Part shown: positions 54,496-63,194 of the stretch, piece after piece
Numbering within the stretch: position 1 is the first letter of the stretch
Layout: each line of letters starts with the position of its first letter
From: Anaerolineaceae bacterium
GTDB lineage: Bacteria > Chloroflexota > Anaerolineae > Anaerolineales > Anaerolineaceae
Assembly: GCA_016841525.1 (NCBI GenBank)
Contig: JAENYZ010000003.1
Span: 186,001-250,000, forward strand
Reading direction: 5' to 3'
DNA length: 64,000 bases
The notes under the pieces: model-generated
What the model was told of the DNA's origin: nothing
What the model saw: the letters and a program-made list of their open reading frames with translations, nothing else
The model's database searches: none
Position numbers and translations under genes: made by a program

Positions 54496-55713
54496 TTAAT
54501 TCAAGAAATTCCATGGGTTGACCCGACCGAATTCATCACTGCGCATTTCGAAATGCAGGTGGGGCCCGGTTGATTTGCCGGTGCTGCCCATCAAACCAAT
54601 CGTTTCCCCCTTCATCACTTCCTGTCCGCAGCTGACATTGATCTGACTCAAGTGCGCATACAGGGTCTGCCAGCCTGCGCCGTGGTCGATCACAATCATC
54701 TCGCCATAGCCGTAATCATTCCAGCCTGCGTACACAACCACACCGTGATCGGCAGCGAAAATGGGGTTGCCTTGCTGACCGGCAATGTCAATAGCAAAGT
54801 GGTTTGTCTCAGGGCTGTAATCAAATCCCGAAAGGTAGCGCTCTGTGCTGGGCCACATGAAGACGAGACTGCCTGTGATGCCGTCATAACTAGCGGTGCA
54901 AGCACCCGGGCCAAGGTGCTGGGCTGTGGCAGGTTCTTCTCGGCTGATGCGCGGTGTGCGCCAATCGGTGTAGGTTCCCTGACCGCCAGGGATCACGAGC
55001 ATGGTATCCGGTGGGATTTTGGGGTTGGCATAATCACCAATCTCATCCGGGTCCAAACCATTTCCCGGCCAATTTACGATGTCTTCAGGTGAAACACCAT
55101 AAAAAGATGCGACACCATTCAAGCCTTCACCTGCGCTCCACATATGATAAACGCCGTCCACGGGCAAAATATTCAGGGTTTGCCCGGGAAGAATGAAGTG
55201 GGGGTCATCGCCAAGCGTATAGCGGTTCCCCCAGAGAATGGTTTCAGGATTGAGATTAAATTTATCGGCAATAGAGAAAATCGAATCCCCCGATTCAACG
55301 GTGTATTCAATGACCTCATAGCGTGTATTCCGAAGGGGTAATACTGTATACAGGTCTGCTTTGCGTGAAACCCCGACAGCGTCACTGCCGCCAGCATTAA
55401 ATAGGGGAACTTGAGGTGGGGTTGTCGGATTCGGCAGGTTTGCAGCAATGACAGCACTCAAGGATTCATTTTCAGACTGCGCAATATCCAGGTAAAACGC
55501 GTCCATCACCCAAACAACCAGGAGGATCAGCAAGACGGTCGTGGCCAAAGTGGCAAAGCGCAATGCAGAATCCCCCAAGCCAATACGCCGCAAAGCCTCC
55601 CATGTGCGTTTGATCATGGGCTCGGGCGTTTGTTCTGGTTCAATTGTTTGGGAAACGGTTTCTTCAGGGCTTATTTGCTCCTGTCGAAACCAGGGATTTT
55701 TTATATCCTGCAT
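54496..55713 (-). CDS. M23-family peptidase with LysM domain, membrane-anchored
   Basis: 405 residues. A cytoplasmic N-tail, one helix (about 56-76), a LysM domain (YTVESGDSIFSIADKFNLN), a second LysM-like repeat, and a C-terminal LytM/M23 domain with the zinc ligands in NHFAIDIAG and PHLHFEMR and the HLS of YAHLSQINV. It probably cleaves peptidoglycan cross-bridges or activates wall hydrolases. Confidence 0.93.
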   Translation of the reverse strand: MQDIKNPWFRQEQISPEETVSQTIEPEQTPEPMIKRTWEALRRIGLGDSALRFATLATTVLLILLVVWVMDAFYLDIAQSENESLSAVIAANLPNPTTPPQVPLFNAGGSDAVGVSRKADLYTVLPLRNTRYEVIEYTVESGDSIFSIADKFNLNPETILWGNRYTLGDDPHFILPGQTLNILPVDGVYHMWSAGEGLNGVASFYGVSPEDIVNWPGNGLDPDEIGDYANPKIPPDTMLVIPGGQGTYTDWRTPRISREEPATAQHLGPGACTASYDGITGSLVFMWPSTERYLSGFDYSPETNHFAIDIAGQQGNPIFAADHGVVVYAGWNDYGYGEMIVIDHGAGWQTLYAHLSQINVSCGQEVMKGETIGLMGSTGKSTGPHLHFEMRSDEFGRVNPWNFLN

Positions 55714-55922
55714 AAATTCACTCCGCTAATGAGTCTAACACCTTTGATATTGAAAAGCGAGTCTTTTTCTTCTTCCAATGCTCAAAATTCTATAATGTTG
55801 AAATAATTGCAATGTCAATAAATGAAAATTCCCTTTAGCGGGTGGTCCTGGGAGTAATTTGCCGGACGTGCTCATGGCGTTAAGCACATCCGGCACAAGC
55901 GAAATTAATATAATTGTGATTT

Positions 55923-56591
55923 TTAATCGTCTTTTTGGTTCTGATTTTCCGAATCAAATTGTGATAATTGTTCTGATAGGCTGGTGATGCGTTTTTCGAG
56001 TTCTTGCTGTCGATAGCTGATGGTCACATCTGCCTGGGTGCGTTCGATGATGCTGCGAGCAATATCTGTCCGCCGCCGCAATCCGTATGTCAGGGCGTCC
56101 GGGAAGTCCATGGTGACCAATTGTGCATAGATATCATCCATCACGTCCAGCAGGCGTTCCACTTCTTGTGAATGACCTTCACGCATGATGTCCATAATGC
56201 GGCGGCGAAGTTCGCCAACCACCTCTGACATGCCGTTGAGATAAGTGGCAAATTCTACCTTCAGGTCTTCTGGTGAAGGCCAATCCTTGTTCAGGATCGT
56301 TGCAACCGTGAGGTGGGCTTCGCAGTATTCTTTCAGTGCATCCTGTGCGTAACCGGAAAAATAGAGGTCCGGATCCTCAGACAGACCTTCTCGTAAAGCC
56401 GTTGCAAGGGCGTCTGCCTGTTTGAGGTTTTCGTAAGCCAGGTCTGCATCTTCCCTGTGGATGGCGCGTATGGCGCGAGCGGCATGCCGGATCAGGTTCC
56501 GGCTCTGGGCTAATGCCTCGTCCCTGATTTGATTTTGTCTTTCAAAGGATTCCCTGATGCGGTCCGATAGGGCTTCAAGGTCGATTGGCAT
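55923..56591 (-). CDS. Translin-family protein
   Basis: 222 residues. The translin/TRAX fold is recognised from RNLIRHAARAIRAIHR, the block LKEYCEAHL, MSEVVGELRRRIMDIM, and the C-terminal signature DFPDALTYGLRRRTDIARS followed by IIERTQADV. Acidic residues at the positions needed for TRAX nuclease activity are kept (E88 and E91 in EYCE; E123 and E127 in EVVGE), as judged from memory of human TRAX. It could be an RNA or DNA nuclease. The gene overlaps the DUF3467 stop and lies in an ssb operon. Confidence 0.85.
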   Translation of the reverse strand: MPIDLEALSDRIRESFERQNQIRDEALAQSRNLIRHAARAIRAIHREDADLAYENLKQADALATALREGLSEDPDLYFSGYAQDALKEYCEAHLTVATILNKDWPSPEDLKVEFATYLNGMSEVVGELRRRIMDIMREGHSQEVERLLDVMDDIYAQLVTMDFPDALTYGLRRRTDIARSIIERTQADVTISYRQQELEKRITSLSEQLSQFDSENQNQKDD

Positions 56592-56899
56592 CATTCCTCC
56601 TCAGGTGAGGTGTTTGGTCGGAACAGGTCATCGGCAAGCGTATGCTTTACTGGCAGGCTGATTTCACCGAATTTACTTTCGTAGCGTTTGATGTTTTCAG
56701 ACATGGCATGCAGAAAAAGTTTCATCGCCGTAGGGGACATCACCAGGCGTGATTCAACCTCAGGCTTTACGACCCCCGGTAAAAGCAGGGAAAAATCCAT
56801 TACGAATTCCGAGGCAGTATGAGAGATCCTGACGAAATTGACATACTGTGAAACCAGGTCTTCCGGCAGGTTCAGGTCAGGTATGGGTGGTTTTTGCAT
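56591..56899 (-). CDS. DUF3467-family protein
   Basis: 102 residues. YVNFVRISHTASEFVMDFSLLLPG and VVKPEVESRLVMSPTAMKLFLHAM are the DUF3467 pattern (small, Trypanosoma-to-bacteria conserved domain of unknown role). It starts 12 bp after the ssb stop and its own stop overlaps the translin start. Confidence 0.88.
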   Translation of the reverse strand: MQKPPIPDLNLPEDLVSQYVNFVRISHTASEFVMDFSLLLPGVVKPEVESRLVMSPTAMKLFLHAMSENIKRYESKFGEISLPVKHTLADDLFRPNTSPEEE

Positions 56900-56911
56900 A
56901 AACGCTCCAGT

Positions 56912-57334
56912 CTAGAAGGGTATTTCGTCGTCCTCGGGGCCTCCCACGTCGTCACCCATGTCTTCCTGGTACCCGCCCGATTCGCCGCGTCCGCCCGGAA
57001 GGAATTTAACCTGCAAGGCATTGATTTCATAGGAGGCACCGGGAGTCCCATCGTTACGGGTGAAAACACGTGGATTACCTGTTTCGGGGTCTGGTCTCAG
57101 TCGACCTACCACTAAGACCGGACGTCCCTTGCTGAGGTATTGGTTGCAAGCTTCTGCCTGGCTGCCCCAGACTGAAATTCGGAACCAGGTGGTTTCATCG
57201 ACTTTTTGTCCGGCATTGGTGGTGTAGGAGCGAGAGGTCGCAACCGAAAAACTGGTGACAGCCTGACCGCTGGGGGTGAACCGCATTTCAGGATCTCGCC
57301 CCAGGTAACCGACAATTGTAATTTGTTGATACAT
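56912..57334 (-). CDS. ssb: Single-stranded DNA-binding protein
   Basis: 140 residues with an OB fold: QQITIVGYLGRDPEMRFTPSG, then VTSFSVATSRSY, TTWFRISVWGSQAEACNQYL and KGRPVLVVGRLRPDP. The C-terminal tail is acidic and ends DDEIPF, the partner-recruiting tip. It is the first gene of the ssb-DUF3467-translin unit. Confidence 0.95.
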   Translation of the reverse strand: MYQQITIVGYLGRDPEMRFTPSGQAVTSFSVATSRSYTTNAGQKVDETTWFRISVWGSQAEACNQYLSKGRPVLVVGRLRPDPETGNPRVFTRNDGTPGASYEINALQVKFLPGGRGESGGYQEDMGDDVGGPEDDEIPF

Positions 57335-57398
57335 TTTTACTCCCTTTTCGTTGATGGTTTGGACAATTTCTATTGTACATCAATATGACGAAATTTTC

Positions 57399-58328
57399 TT
57401 ACCAATCTCCGGCATACCATCGAAGATATTGCGCCAGATGAGCTGACCAGTAAGATTCTGAATGTCCGCCATTGAATAGGTACCATTCGTGGGGGATAGC
57501 ATTTTGATCCAGTTGATTTGCAAATTCCAGTGCCGTTTGCCAATCCGGATCGTTACGACCAATGTCAAGATAAAACAAGGGTAAATCTTCCTTCGGGATT
57601 TCGGTAAGCCATGTCTGAACCCGGTTTACGTCGGATTTGAACAAGGGCAGACTGTGCCCGCCGACTTTGTTGAAGTGGTCATAATGCTCAAAGCCGAGCC
57701 TAACAGCCCAGGCGGCTCCCCGTGAGAGTCCGCCGATCGCCCGGTATTCTTTCACATCCAGCGTACGGAAATTTGAATCGACATGGGGGAAAAGTTCCTG
57801 CATGACTGCATCACCAAAAAGGGATGACTCCGGCGGGGCGAAGCGCGCTTCCAGGGGCAGGACGACAATAAAAGGTGAAACCTCGCTATGTTGGATCATT
57901 GCATCCATCTCCCTTGCCAGTCCCAGACGAACCCACTGCTGATTGTCATACGACAGCCCGTGCAGAAGGACCAGGACCGGGTAGTGTTGATCCGGGTCTG
58001 CGTCATAACAGGGCGGTAAATAGATTTTATAGGAGAAATCCGCAGCCAGGATCTCGCTTGAAAAAGTCATTTCTTCGACAGCGCCGCCCTCTACCATGCA
58101 GTCCGGGGTGGGCGTGGGCTCTTGCTCCTTGGGTTGGGAGGTACTCACAAGGGGCGAGGTCGGCGAAGCTGTGATAATTGGTCCAGGGGAATCTTCCGTT
58201 GTTTGCCCTGGGGTTTGGGTAATCGTCCGGGTGCCGCATCCCATCAGGAACAGGAGACAAACAAGGGCTGCTGCAAGTTTGTTGAAAGAGGGTGCCAAAG
58301 TTGGTGGGAAGGCTTGACGTTTGGACAT
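57399..58328 (-). CDS. Lipoprotein esterase (alpha/beta-hydrolase, esterase D/FrsA-like)
   Basis: 309 residues from the ATG at 58328, with lipobox (LFLMGCGT) and a Thr/Pro linker. The hydrolase domain has the nucleophile elbow GGLSRGAAWAVRLG, the oxyanion loop YPVLVLLHGLSYDNQQW, and a C-terminal His in NGGHSESYW. This is the putative-esterase (PF00756) family, which hydrolyses feruloyl, acyl or phosphonate esters. The open frame continues upstream through the tRNA gene, but that part is an artefact. It ends 64 bp before ssb. Confidence 0.9.
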   Translation of the reverse strand: MSKRQAFPPTLAPSFNKLAAALVCLLFLMGCGTRTITQTPGQTTEDSPGPIITASPTSPLVSTSQPKEQEPTPTPDCMVEGGAVEEMTFSSEILAADFSYKIYLPPCYDADPDQHYPVLVLLHGLSYDNQQWVRLGLAREMDAMIQHSEVSPFIVVLPLEARFAPPESSLFGDAVMQELFPHVDSNFRTLDVKEYRAIGGLSRGAAWAVRLGFEHYDHFNKVGGHSLPLFKSDVNRVQTWLTEIPKEDLPLFYLDIGRNDPDWQTALEFANQLDQNAIPHEWYLFNGGHSESYWSAHLAQYLRWYAGDW

Positions 58329-58352
58329 ACTTCGGATTATACTCTTATCTGC

Positions 58353-58426
58353 CGGGGTGTAGCGCAGTCGGCCAGCGCGCCGCGTTTGGGACGCGGAGGT
58401 CGGCGGTTCAAGTCCGCCCACCCCGA
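58353..58426 (+). tRNA. tRNA-Pro (anticodon TGG)
   Basis: Acceptor stem CGGGGTG/CACCCCG, D-loop with AGCGCAGTCGGCCAGCGC, anticodon loop TTTGGGA giving TGG, and T-arm GGCGGTTCAAGTCCGCC. The 3' CCA is not encoded. It is divergent from the esterase gene and upstream of GT2. Confidence 0.97.
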
Positions 58427-58499
58427 CCTTAAAAAATGGGAAGACGAACGGAGGGCTTAACCAACGTTCTCCTTCCCATTTTTTAGTCTTATTGGCTTA

Positions 58500-59249
58500 T
58501 TGAAAAAGGCTCAAATCTTGCTAAAACCTTACCTTTCGATCATTATCCCGGCTCATAATGAAGCGCAACGACTCCCGCCGTCCCTGGAAAAGATTGATTT
58601 ATTCTTGCAGGGTCAAGCCTATTCTGCTGAGGTCATCGTAGTGGAGAACGGCAGCAGTGACGGCACGCTTGCCATTGCGCGGGATATTGCCCGAGTGATG
58701 CCAAACTTACGGGTGTATCAAGAAGAAGCGCGCGGCAAAGGTTTGGCGATCAAACGTGGGATGATGGAGGCTTTGGGGGAATATCGCTTTTTATGCGATG
58801 CGGATTTATCCATGCCGATTGAACAGGTAAATCGCTTTCTACCGCCCACCCTGGAATCCGTGGATGTTGCGATAGGGTCCCGTGAGGTCCCGGGTGCGCA
58901 GCGTTTTGACGAACCCCCATACCGCCACTTTATTGGTCGCATTTTCAACACGATGGTCCGGTGGTTGGTATTGCCTGGCTTGCAGGATACGCAATGCGGT
59001 TTTAAGTGCTTCAGGGATGAAGTTGCTAAGGCTGTCTTCCCACTGCAGACACTGGACGGCATGTCCTTTGATGCCGAGGTGTTGTTCATCGCCCGTAAAA
59101 AGGGCTTTAAGGTTGTGGAAGTCCCCATTGATTGGTATCACGACCCTGACAGCCGGGTGCGCCTGGTGGAGGATTCCCTGCGCATGGGACTGGATTTATT
59201 AAAGATTCGCTGGCGTGACTTTAAGGGCGGCTATGACACCCAGGTATAA
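58500..59249 (+). CDS. Family 2 glycosyltransferase (dolichyl-phosphate-type)
   Basis: 249 residues with no helix. The GT-A fold begins LSIIIPAHNEAQRLPPSL; the nucleotide-sugar DxD is FLCDADLSMP. VVENGSSDGTLA and EARGKGLAIKRGMMEA are typical of polyprenyl-phosphate mannosyl/glucosyl transferases (DPM1-like). QDTQCGFKCFRDEVAK is also characteristic of this branch. The TTG at 58500 is the only start that retains the fold's first strand. It overlaps rnhB by 17 bp. Confidence 0.88.
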   Translation: MKKAQILLKPYLSIIIPAHNEAQRLPPSLEKIDLFLQGQAYSAEVIVVENGSSDGTLAIARDIARVMPNLRVYQEEARGKGLAIKRGMMEALGEYRFLCDADLSMPIEQVNRFLPPTLESVDVAIGSREVPGAQRFDEPPYRHFIGRIFNTMVRWLVLPGLQDTQCGFKCFRDEVAKAVFPLQTLDGMSFDAEVLFIARKKGFKVVEVPIDWYHDPDSRVRLVEDSLRMGLDLLKIRWRDFKGGYDTQV

Positions 59250-59916
59250 GTTTGACCTTTCGAGTTTGCCTGACCATCCGGATTTATCCTTTGAAAACAA
59301 ATTATGGGGGGAGGGACTGCGCTTTATCGCTGGTGTGGATGAGGCTGGCCGCGGCGCGCTGGCAGGGCCGGTTGCAGCAGGGGCTGTTGTATTACCAGGC
59401 GATGCGCCCGATCTAGCTAATCTGCTTGAGGGCGTGAATGATTCCAAGGTGATGCGCCCTGCAGAGCGAGAAGTGAAGGCTGAAATAATCCGGGCTGCTG
59501 CGCTTGGATGGGCCGTGAGCTTTGCCACTTCGGCTGAAATCGACCGGATTGGTATTTTGCCGGCAACCTGCCTGGCAGTCAGCAGGGCGCTGTCGGAATT
59601 GAAAATGGAATTAGAGCATGTTTTAGTGGATTACCTGCGGTTGCCTGGTTTGGATGTCCCCCAGACGCCGCTTGTTAAAGGCGATGCACGCTGCCTGTCG
59701 ATTGCGGCCGCGTCGATCCTGGCAAAAACGGCGCGGGATGCTGTCTTGGTGGAAATGGATGGCGTCTACCCCGGGTATCATTTTGCCAGCAATAAGGGCT
59801 ACGGCACCCGGGCACACAGGCAGGCGATAGCAATGTTGGGACCCTGTGGCCAACACCGAAGGACCTTCTCACCGGTGAAGGATTATTATTCCCTCTTCCC
59901 ACCGCGTTCAAATTAA
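59233..59916 (+). CDS. rnhB: Ribonuclease HII
   Basis: 227 residues from the ATG at 59233, which lies inside the end of the GT2 gene with AAGGGCGG upstream. It removes RNA primers and misincorporated ribonucleotides. The first catalytic Asp-Glu is in IAGVDEAGRGALAGPVAAGA. The third (Asp) is in VLVDYLRLPG, and KGDARCLSIAAASILAKTARD is the conserved substrate segment. Confidence 0.95.
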   Translation: MTPRYKFDLSSLPDHPDLSFENKLWGEGLRFIAGVDEAGRGALAGPVAAGAVVLPGDAPDLANLLEGVNDSKVMRPAEREVKAEIIRAAALGWAVSFATSAEIDRIGILPATCLAVSRALSELKMELEHVLVDYLRLPGLDVPQTPLVKGDARCLSIAAASILAKTARDAVLVEMDGVYPGYHFASNKGYGTRAHRQAIAMLGPCGQHRRTFSPVKDYYSLFPPRSN

Positions 59917-60203
59917 TAGGTTTAGGATAATCAGAATTAGTGTGTGATATTGCTATCGGCATTCTTTCTATTGAGATCTTAAATCCCTCAAGAAAACAGG
60001 GCATTTTGTAAGTAGCAGTTGGAATTCAAAAGCGGACTGACCCTCACGCCCTTCGAGCTCTGCACCTAAAGTTGTTTCGCTACACTTCAGGCAGGATCCG
60101 CACTCCGGGAGTTGCTAAATCATTTGAGTATAGATCATCTCGGATTGCAAACCCTGTCCTGTTTAGGCTTAGCCTGCAAAAAATTCTATCCAATTGACAA
60201 ATG

Positions 60204-60231
60204 TAGGGGCTCAGCATGCTGAGCCCCTACG
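60204..60231. repeat. Perfect 28-bp palindrome
   Basis: GTAGGGGCTCAGCA followed by its exact complement TGCTGAGCCCCTAC. In RNA it would form a 12-14-bp stem. It is intergenic and possibly a REP-type element. Confidence 0.8.
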
Positions 60232-60290
60232 GGTGTCTCAAATTGATAAATTTTCGTTGTTATTTGGTTTTTGAAAGAGAGAATTATCTT

Positions 60291-60325
60291 TGTAGGGCGG
60301 GATGCGATTTCATCCCGCCGATTTT
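60291..60325 (+). repeat. Palindromic dispersed repeat (GGCGGGATG type), copy 2
   Basis: GGGCGGGATGCGATTTCATC, matching copy 1 at 54108 (one changed base in the loop). Confidence 0.75.
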
Positions 60326-60500
60326 ATGCATTCCATAACAAGCAAATCATATCAGACAAGATTGATATTGGAGACATGCCTGTGAGGGTGCGGTAAATGC
60401 ACATTTTTCATAAAACGTGCATGCGCATGATGCACCCTGCTCGAAGAGCACTCTTTGAGTGAAGGTGCTTCACGCCACCACTGCACCCTACAACTACGAC

Positions 60501-61322
60501 TTACGTTCCCCAATCGCGCGGGTACAGGAAGTCGTAGCCAATCGTACGCTGGGAGAGCTTGGCAATCGGCGGCATGACCCGCTTGAAGTGATTCCTGCGC
60601 ATCAGACCCATTACCCGCTCGACAAAAGCCTTGTCAAATCCCTCTTCCACACAGGCTTCCGGACGGTAACGCTGGTCGACCAGCAAATACAGTAATTTGT
60701 CCACCTCCGCATAGGTGAAACCCAGCTCGCCCTCATCGGTTTGCCCTGCCCATAAATCTGCGGAGGGTGCTTTTTGTATTACATTATCCGGCACGCCCAG
60801 CGCTTTGGCCAGCTGGCGCACCTGGGTTTTATACAGATCGCCAATCGGCTGAAGCGCAGCGGCGGAATCCCCAAAGATGGTGGAATAGCCCAGAAGCATC
60901 TCGGTCTTATTGCTGGTGCCCATCACCAGTCCTTTGAAAGGCACCGACTGGTCATACAGAACGATCATCCGCATGCGCGCCATGATGTTGCCTGCCCGCA
61001 GTTTTGTCATGTCTTCATAGAGATCGATCAAGGGGTCAACCATCTCGGTTATCTCCACCGTCAGGGACTGCACGCCCAGGTCATCGATCATGGTTTGGGC
61101 GTCTTCCAATGTGTCCGGTGGGGAGGCTTTGTATGGCATGCGCACCGCCAGCACGTTTTCGTGACCTAAAGCCCTGACGGACAGGTACAAACTGACGGCG
61201 GAGTCGATCCCGCCAGATAAGCCCATTAATGTCTTGTTGAAACCAACCCGGTTGAGTTCTGTTTTGATGAAACCGGTCAGGATTTTTATTGTCAGGTCTG
61301 TGTTGATGCTCAGATCGATCAT
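60501..61322 (-). CDS. nadE: NAD(+) synthetase, synthase subunit
   Basis: 273 residues. The ATP-pyrophosphatase loop is GLSGGIDSAVSLYL, and the C-terminal nucleotide site has KAPSADLWAGQTDEGELGFT. It amidates deamido-NAD with ammonia. No glutaminase domain is present in this protein; it overlaps (ATGA) a nitrilase gene that would supply the ammonia. Confidence 0.95.
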   Translation of the reverse strand: MIDLSINTDLTIKILTGFIKTELNRVGFNKTLMGLSGGIDSAVSLYLSVRALGHENVLAVRMPYKASPPDTLEDAQTMIDDLGVQSLTVEITEMVDPLIDLYEDMTKLRAGNIMARMRMIVLYDQSVPFKGLVMGTSNKTEMLLGYSTIFGDSAAALQPIGDLYKTQVRQLAKALGVPDNVIQKAPSADLWAGQTDEGELGFTYAEVDKLLYLLVDQRYRPEACVEEGFDKAFVERVMGLMRRNHFKRVMPPIAKLSQRTIGYDFLYPRDWGT

Positions 61323-62170
61323 TTTACACCCAGTATTCTTTCCAGTTCACGCAAGACCACGTTTGTGCGTTCATCCCGCAGCAGCGGGAGCCTGGCGCGT
61401 GAACGATGCAGTTGGTTTAAATCTATTTCAGCGATGGCTAATGTGCTTTCAAAGTCTGGCGCACGGATCACCAGCTCGCCATTTGGATTAAAAATCGTGG
61501 AGCCGCCCCAAAAATTCAAGCCGTCTTCATAGCCCACCTTATTGGCATGGACCACAAAATTTGTAAACAAGCCGGCATATGCGCGGTTGGTATGTTCAAC
61601 CCATATGGAACTGCTTAACCGGGGACTCTCTCCAAGGCCGCGTCCCGGTGAAGCTGAGGAGAACAAAAGGATATCCGCACCATCCAGCCATAAAAGATAC
61701 GGCAGTGAGGCATGCCAGAAGTCTTCACAGATCAGCATTCCCACCCTGCCGAATTTGGTATCAAAAGCCCTCACAGAATCCCCCTCAGCGAAAAAGCGAC
61801 CTTCATCAAACATGCCGTATGTCGGCAGGTAAACCTTGTTGTGGATGTGACTGGTTTTACCTTCAGAAAGGTAAGCCGCCGCGATGTAGAATCGGTGCCG
61901 GCGGTCTTCGTGAACAAACCCAACCACCAGGTCAATGTCTTTACTGGCTTTAAACAGCTCGTTAAAGACAGGGTCTTCCTGGTGCGGACGCAGGGCGACG
62001 TTGTAGGCGAGGTCCTGTAAGACATAACCGGTTAAGGAGAGCTCAGGAAAGATGATCAGGTCGGCATTTTGCTTGTGAGCTTCCTCAATTAATTCAAGGT
62101 GCTTTTCAAGGTTGGCTTTTACATCACCGAGTTTGCTGTTGAATTGTGCCAGTGCGATTTTTATCTTCAT
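61319..62170 (-). CDS. Carbon-nitrogen hydrolase, probable glutaminase partner of NadE
   Basis: 283 residues from the ATG at 62170 (in-frame ATGs at 62173 and 62185 are possible). The nitrilase triad is visible: Glu in LIIFPELSLTGY, Lys in HNKVYLPTYGMFDEGR and Cys in VGMLICEDFWHAS. In fused NAD synthetases this domain hydrolyses glutamine and channels ammonia. The overlap with nadE supports a split version of that enzyme. Confidence 0.85.
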   Translation of the reverse strand: MKIKIALAQFNSKLGDVKANLEKHLELIEEAHKQNADLIIFPELSLTGYVLQDLAYNVALRPHQEDPVFNELFKASKDIDLVVGFVHEDRRHRFYIAAAYLSEGKTSHIHNKVYLPTYGMFDEGRFFAEGDSVRAFDTKFGRVGMLICEDFWHASLPYLLWLDGADILLFSSASPGRGLGESPRLSSSIWVEHTNRAYAGLFTNFVVHANKVGYEDGLNFWGGSTIFNPNGELVIRAPDFESTLAIAEIDLNQLHRSRARLPLLRDERTNVVLRELERILGVK

Positions 62171-62185
62171 CATTACGCCAATCAT

Positions 62186-62559
62186 TCATAAATAAGGTGT
62201 TTACACTTCTATTTTACTTGTTTTTATTTGCAGAACGGTGTGGATTGTGGGCAGGGCACATTCAATAAAACTGCTCAGAGAAAAATTATCATAAATTGCG
62301 TTGAATATTAGCAATATAACTGGATAAATATGTAAAATAGGTCTCTGTTTACCTAACCCTAAATCCCTTCCTTAAAAGGAAGGGACTTTGAACTTTTTCC
62401 TCTTCCCTTCAGGGAGGGGGCAGGGGGTAGGTCTGTATTAATGTTAATTACCAAATTTGATTAACCTGATGATCCAGTTCACTAAAGAGTCTCAAACCCG
62501 CTTGCGAGTATAATGCTTAAGCATTTTGGATTTACCTGACAAACGACTTCAGGACGATT
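62186..62559. other. Gap containing a repeat, no gene
   Basis: AT-rich DNA around the inverted-repeat element at 62352-62431. A promoter for the GNAT gene must lie in the right part. I see no other feature. Confidence 0.5.
62352..62431. repeat. 80-bp inverted-repeat element
   Basis: Starts CCTAACCCTAAATCCCTTCC and ends GGGGGCAGGGGGTAGG, with an internal TCCCTTCCTTAAAAGGAAGG palindrome. Similar C/G-tract elements are common in bacterial intergenic DNA. Confidence 0.6.
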
Positions 62560-63036
62560 ATGAAAAATTCTGACAGCAATCAAGCCTCGAAACCTGCGAA
62601 TTGGTCCATCGAGACTGCAGAATGGCGAGATTTTTCACAGCTAAAGCACCTTGAAAGACTATGCTTCAAGTCGGAAGATATCTGGCCTTTCTGGGATTTA
62701 ATTGGCATCCTGACTTTGCCGGGTATGGTTCGTTTGAAGGCGGTCCTGGATGATCGCATGGTGGGTTTTATCGGCGGAGAAATTCGGGCATCCCGAGAGC
62801 AGGGCTGGGTGACCACCCTGGCGGTGATGCCCGCCTATCGCCGGCGCGGTATTGCTAAGGCCTTGCTGCAGGAATGTGAAATTGCCCTTGGTACGGAGAC
62901 CGTTCGGCTGTCTGTCCGGGCTTCCAACCATACGGCGATCCGTCTTTACGAGACCGCAGGTTATCGAACCGTTGATCGCTGGGAGCGATACTACACAGGG
63001 GGAGAAGATGCGCTGGTTTTAGAGAAACGTCGTTGA
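62560..63036 (+). CDS. GNAT-family acetyltransferase (RimI-like)
   Basis: 158 residues. The acetyl-CoA motif is LAVMPAYRRRGIAKALLQECE, followed by LSVRASNHTAIRLYETAGYR and a C-terminal RYYTGGEDALVLEK, as in ribosomal-protein or peptide N-terminal acetyltransferases. The substrate is unproven. Confidence 0.88.
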   Translation: MKNSDSNQASKPANWSIETAEWRDFSQLKHLERLCFKSEDIWPFWDLIGILTLPGMVRLKAVLDDRMVGFIGGEIRASREQGWVTTLAVMPAYRRRGIAKALLQECEIALGTETVRLSVRASNHTAIRLYETAGYRTVDRWERYYTGGEDALVLEKRR

Positions 63037-63094
63037 CTTTGTGCGTGACTCCGTTTATACTGAGGTTAAATAAATTGTTTGGAAAAAGGTGTTC

Positions 63095-63178
63095 ATGCAA
63101 AGAGTGAGACCAAAATATATCGGATTCAAGCACGCCGGCAAAGGCCGCGCGTGCTCTTTTTTATATCCCCTTCTATAG
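63095..63178 (+). CDS. Possible 27-codon leader ORF upstream of the SWIM gene
   Basis: ATG with AAAGGTG five bases upstream, reading MQRVRPKYIGFKHAGKGRAC and seven further residues to TAG. Its second half is a hairpin with a T run (63127-63159), so a terminator lies inside the coding part. It could be a leader peptide or simply chance; low confidence. Confidence 0.3.
   Translation: MQRVRPKYIGFKHAGKGRACSFLYPLL
63127..63159 (+). terminator. Hairpin with T run upstream of the SWIM gene
   Basis: AAGCACGC and GCGTGCTC pair around a GCCGGCAAAGGCCGC-type inner stem, followed by six T. It may end the GNAT transcript or attenuate the SWIM gene. Confidence 0.7.
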
Positions 63179-63194
63179 AAAGGAAAAGTGCATT

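Larger units (their letters stand above)
59917..60500. repeat. 580-bp repeat-rich gap without genes
   Basis: It holds the perfect palindrome at 60204-60231, a copy of the GGCGGGATG hairpin (60291-60325), and a stretch of short inverted repeats at about 60364-60500 (GTGCATGCGCATGATGCAC and neighbours). No coding frame is convincing. Similar repeat-type material occurs at 54.1-54.5 kb. Confidence 0.7.

Noticed and set aside
58329-58421. N-terminal extension of the esterase (MGGLEPPTSASQTRR...)
   Set aside because: It is the antisense reading of the tRNA-Pro gene, a well-known annotation artefact. The start was moved to 58328.
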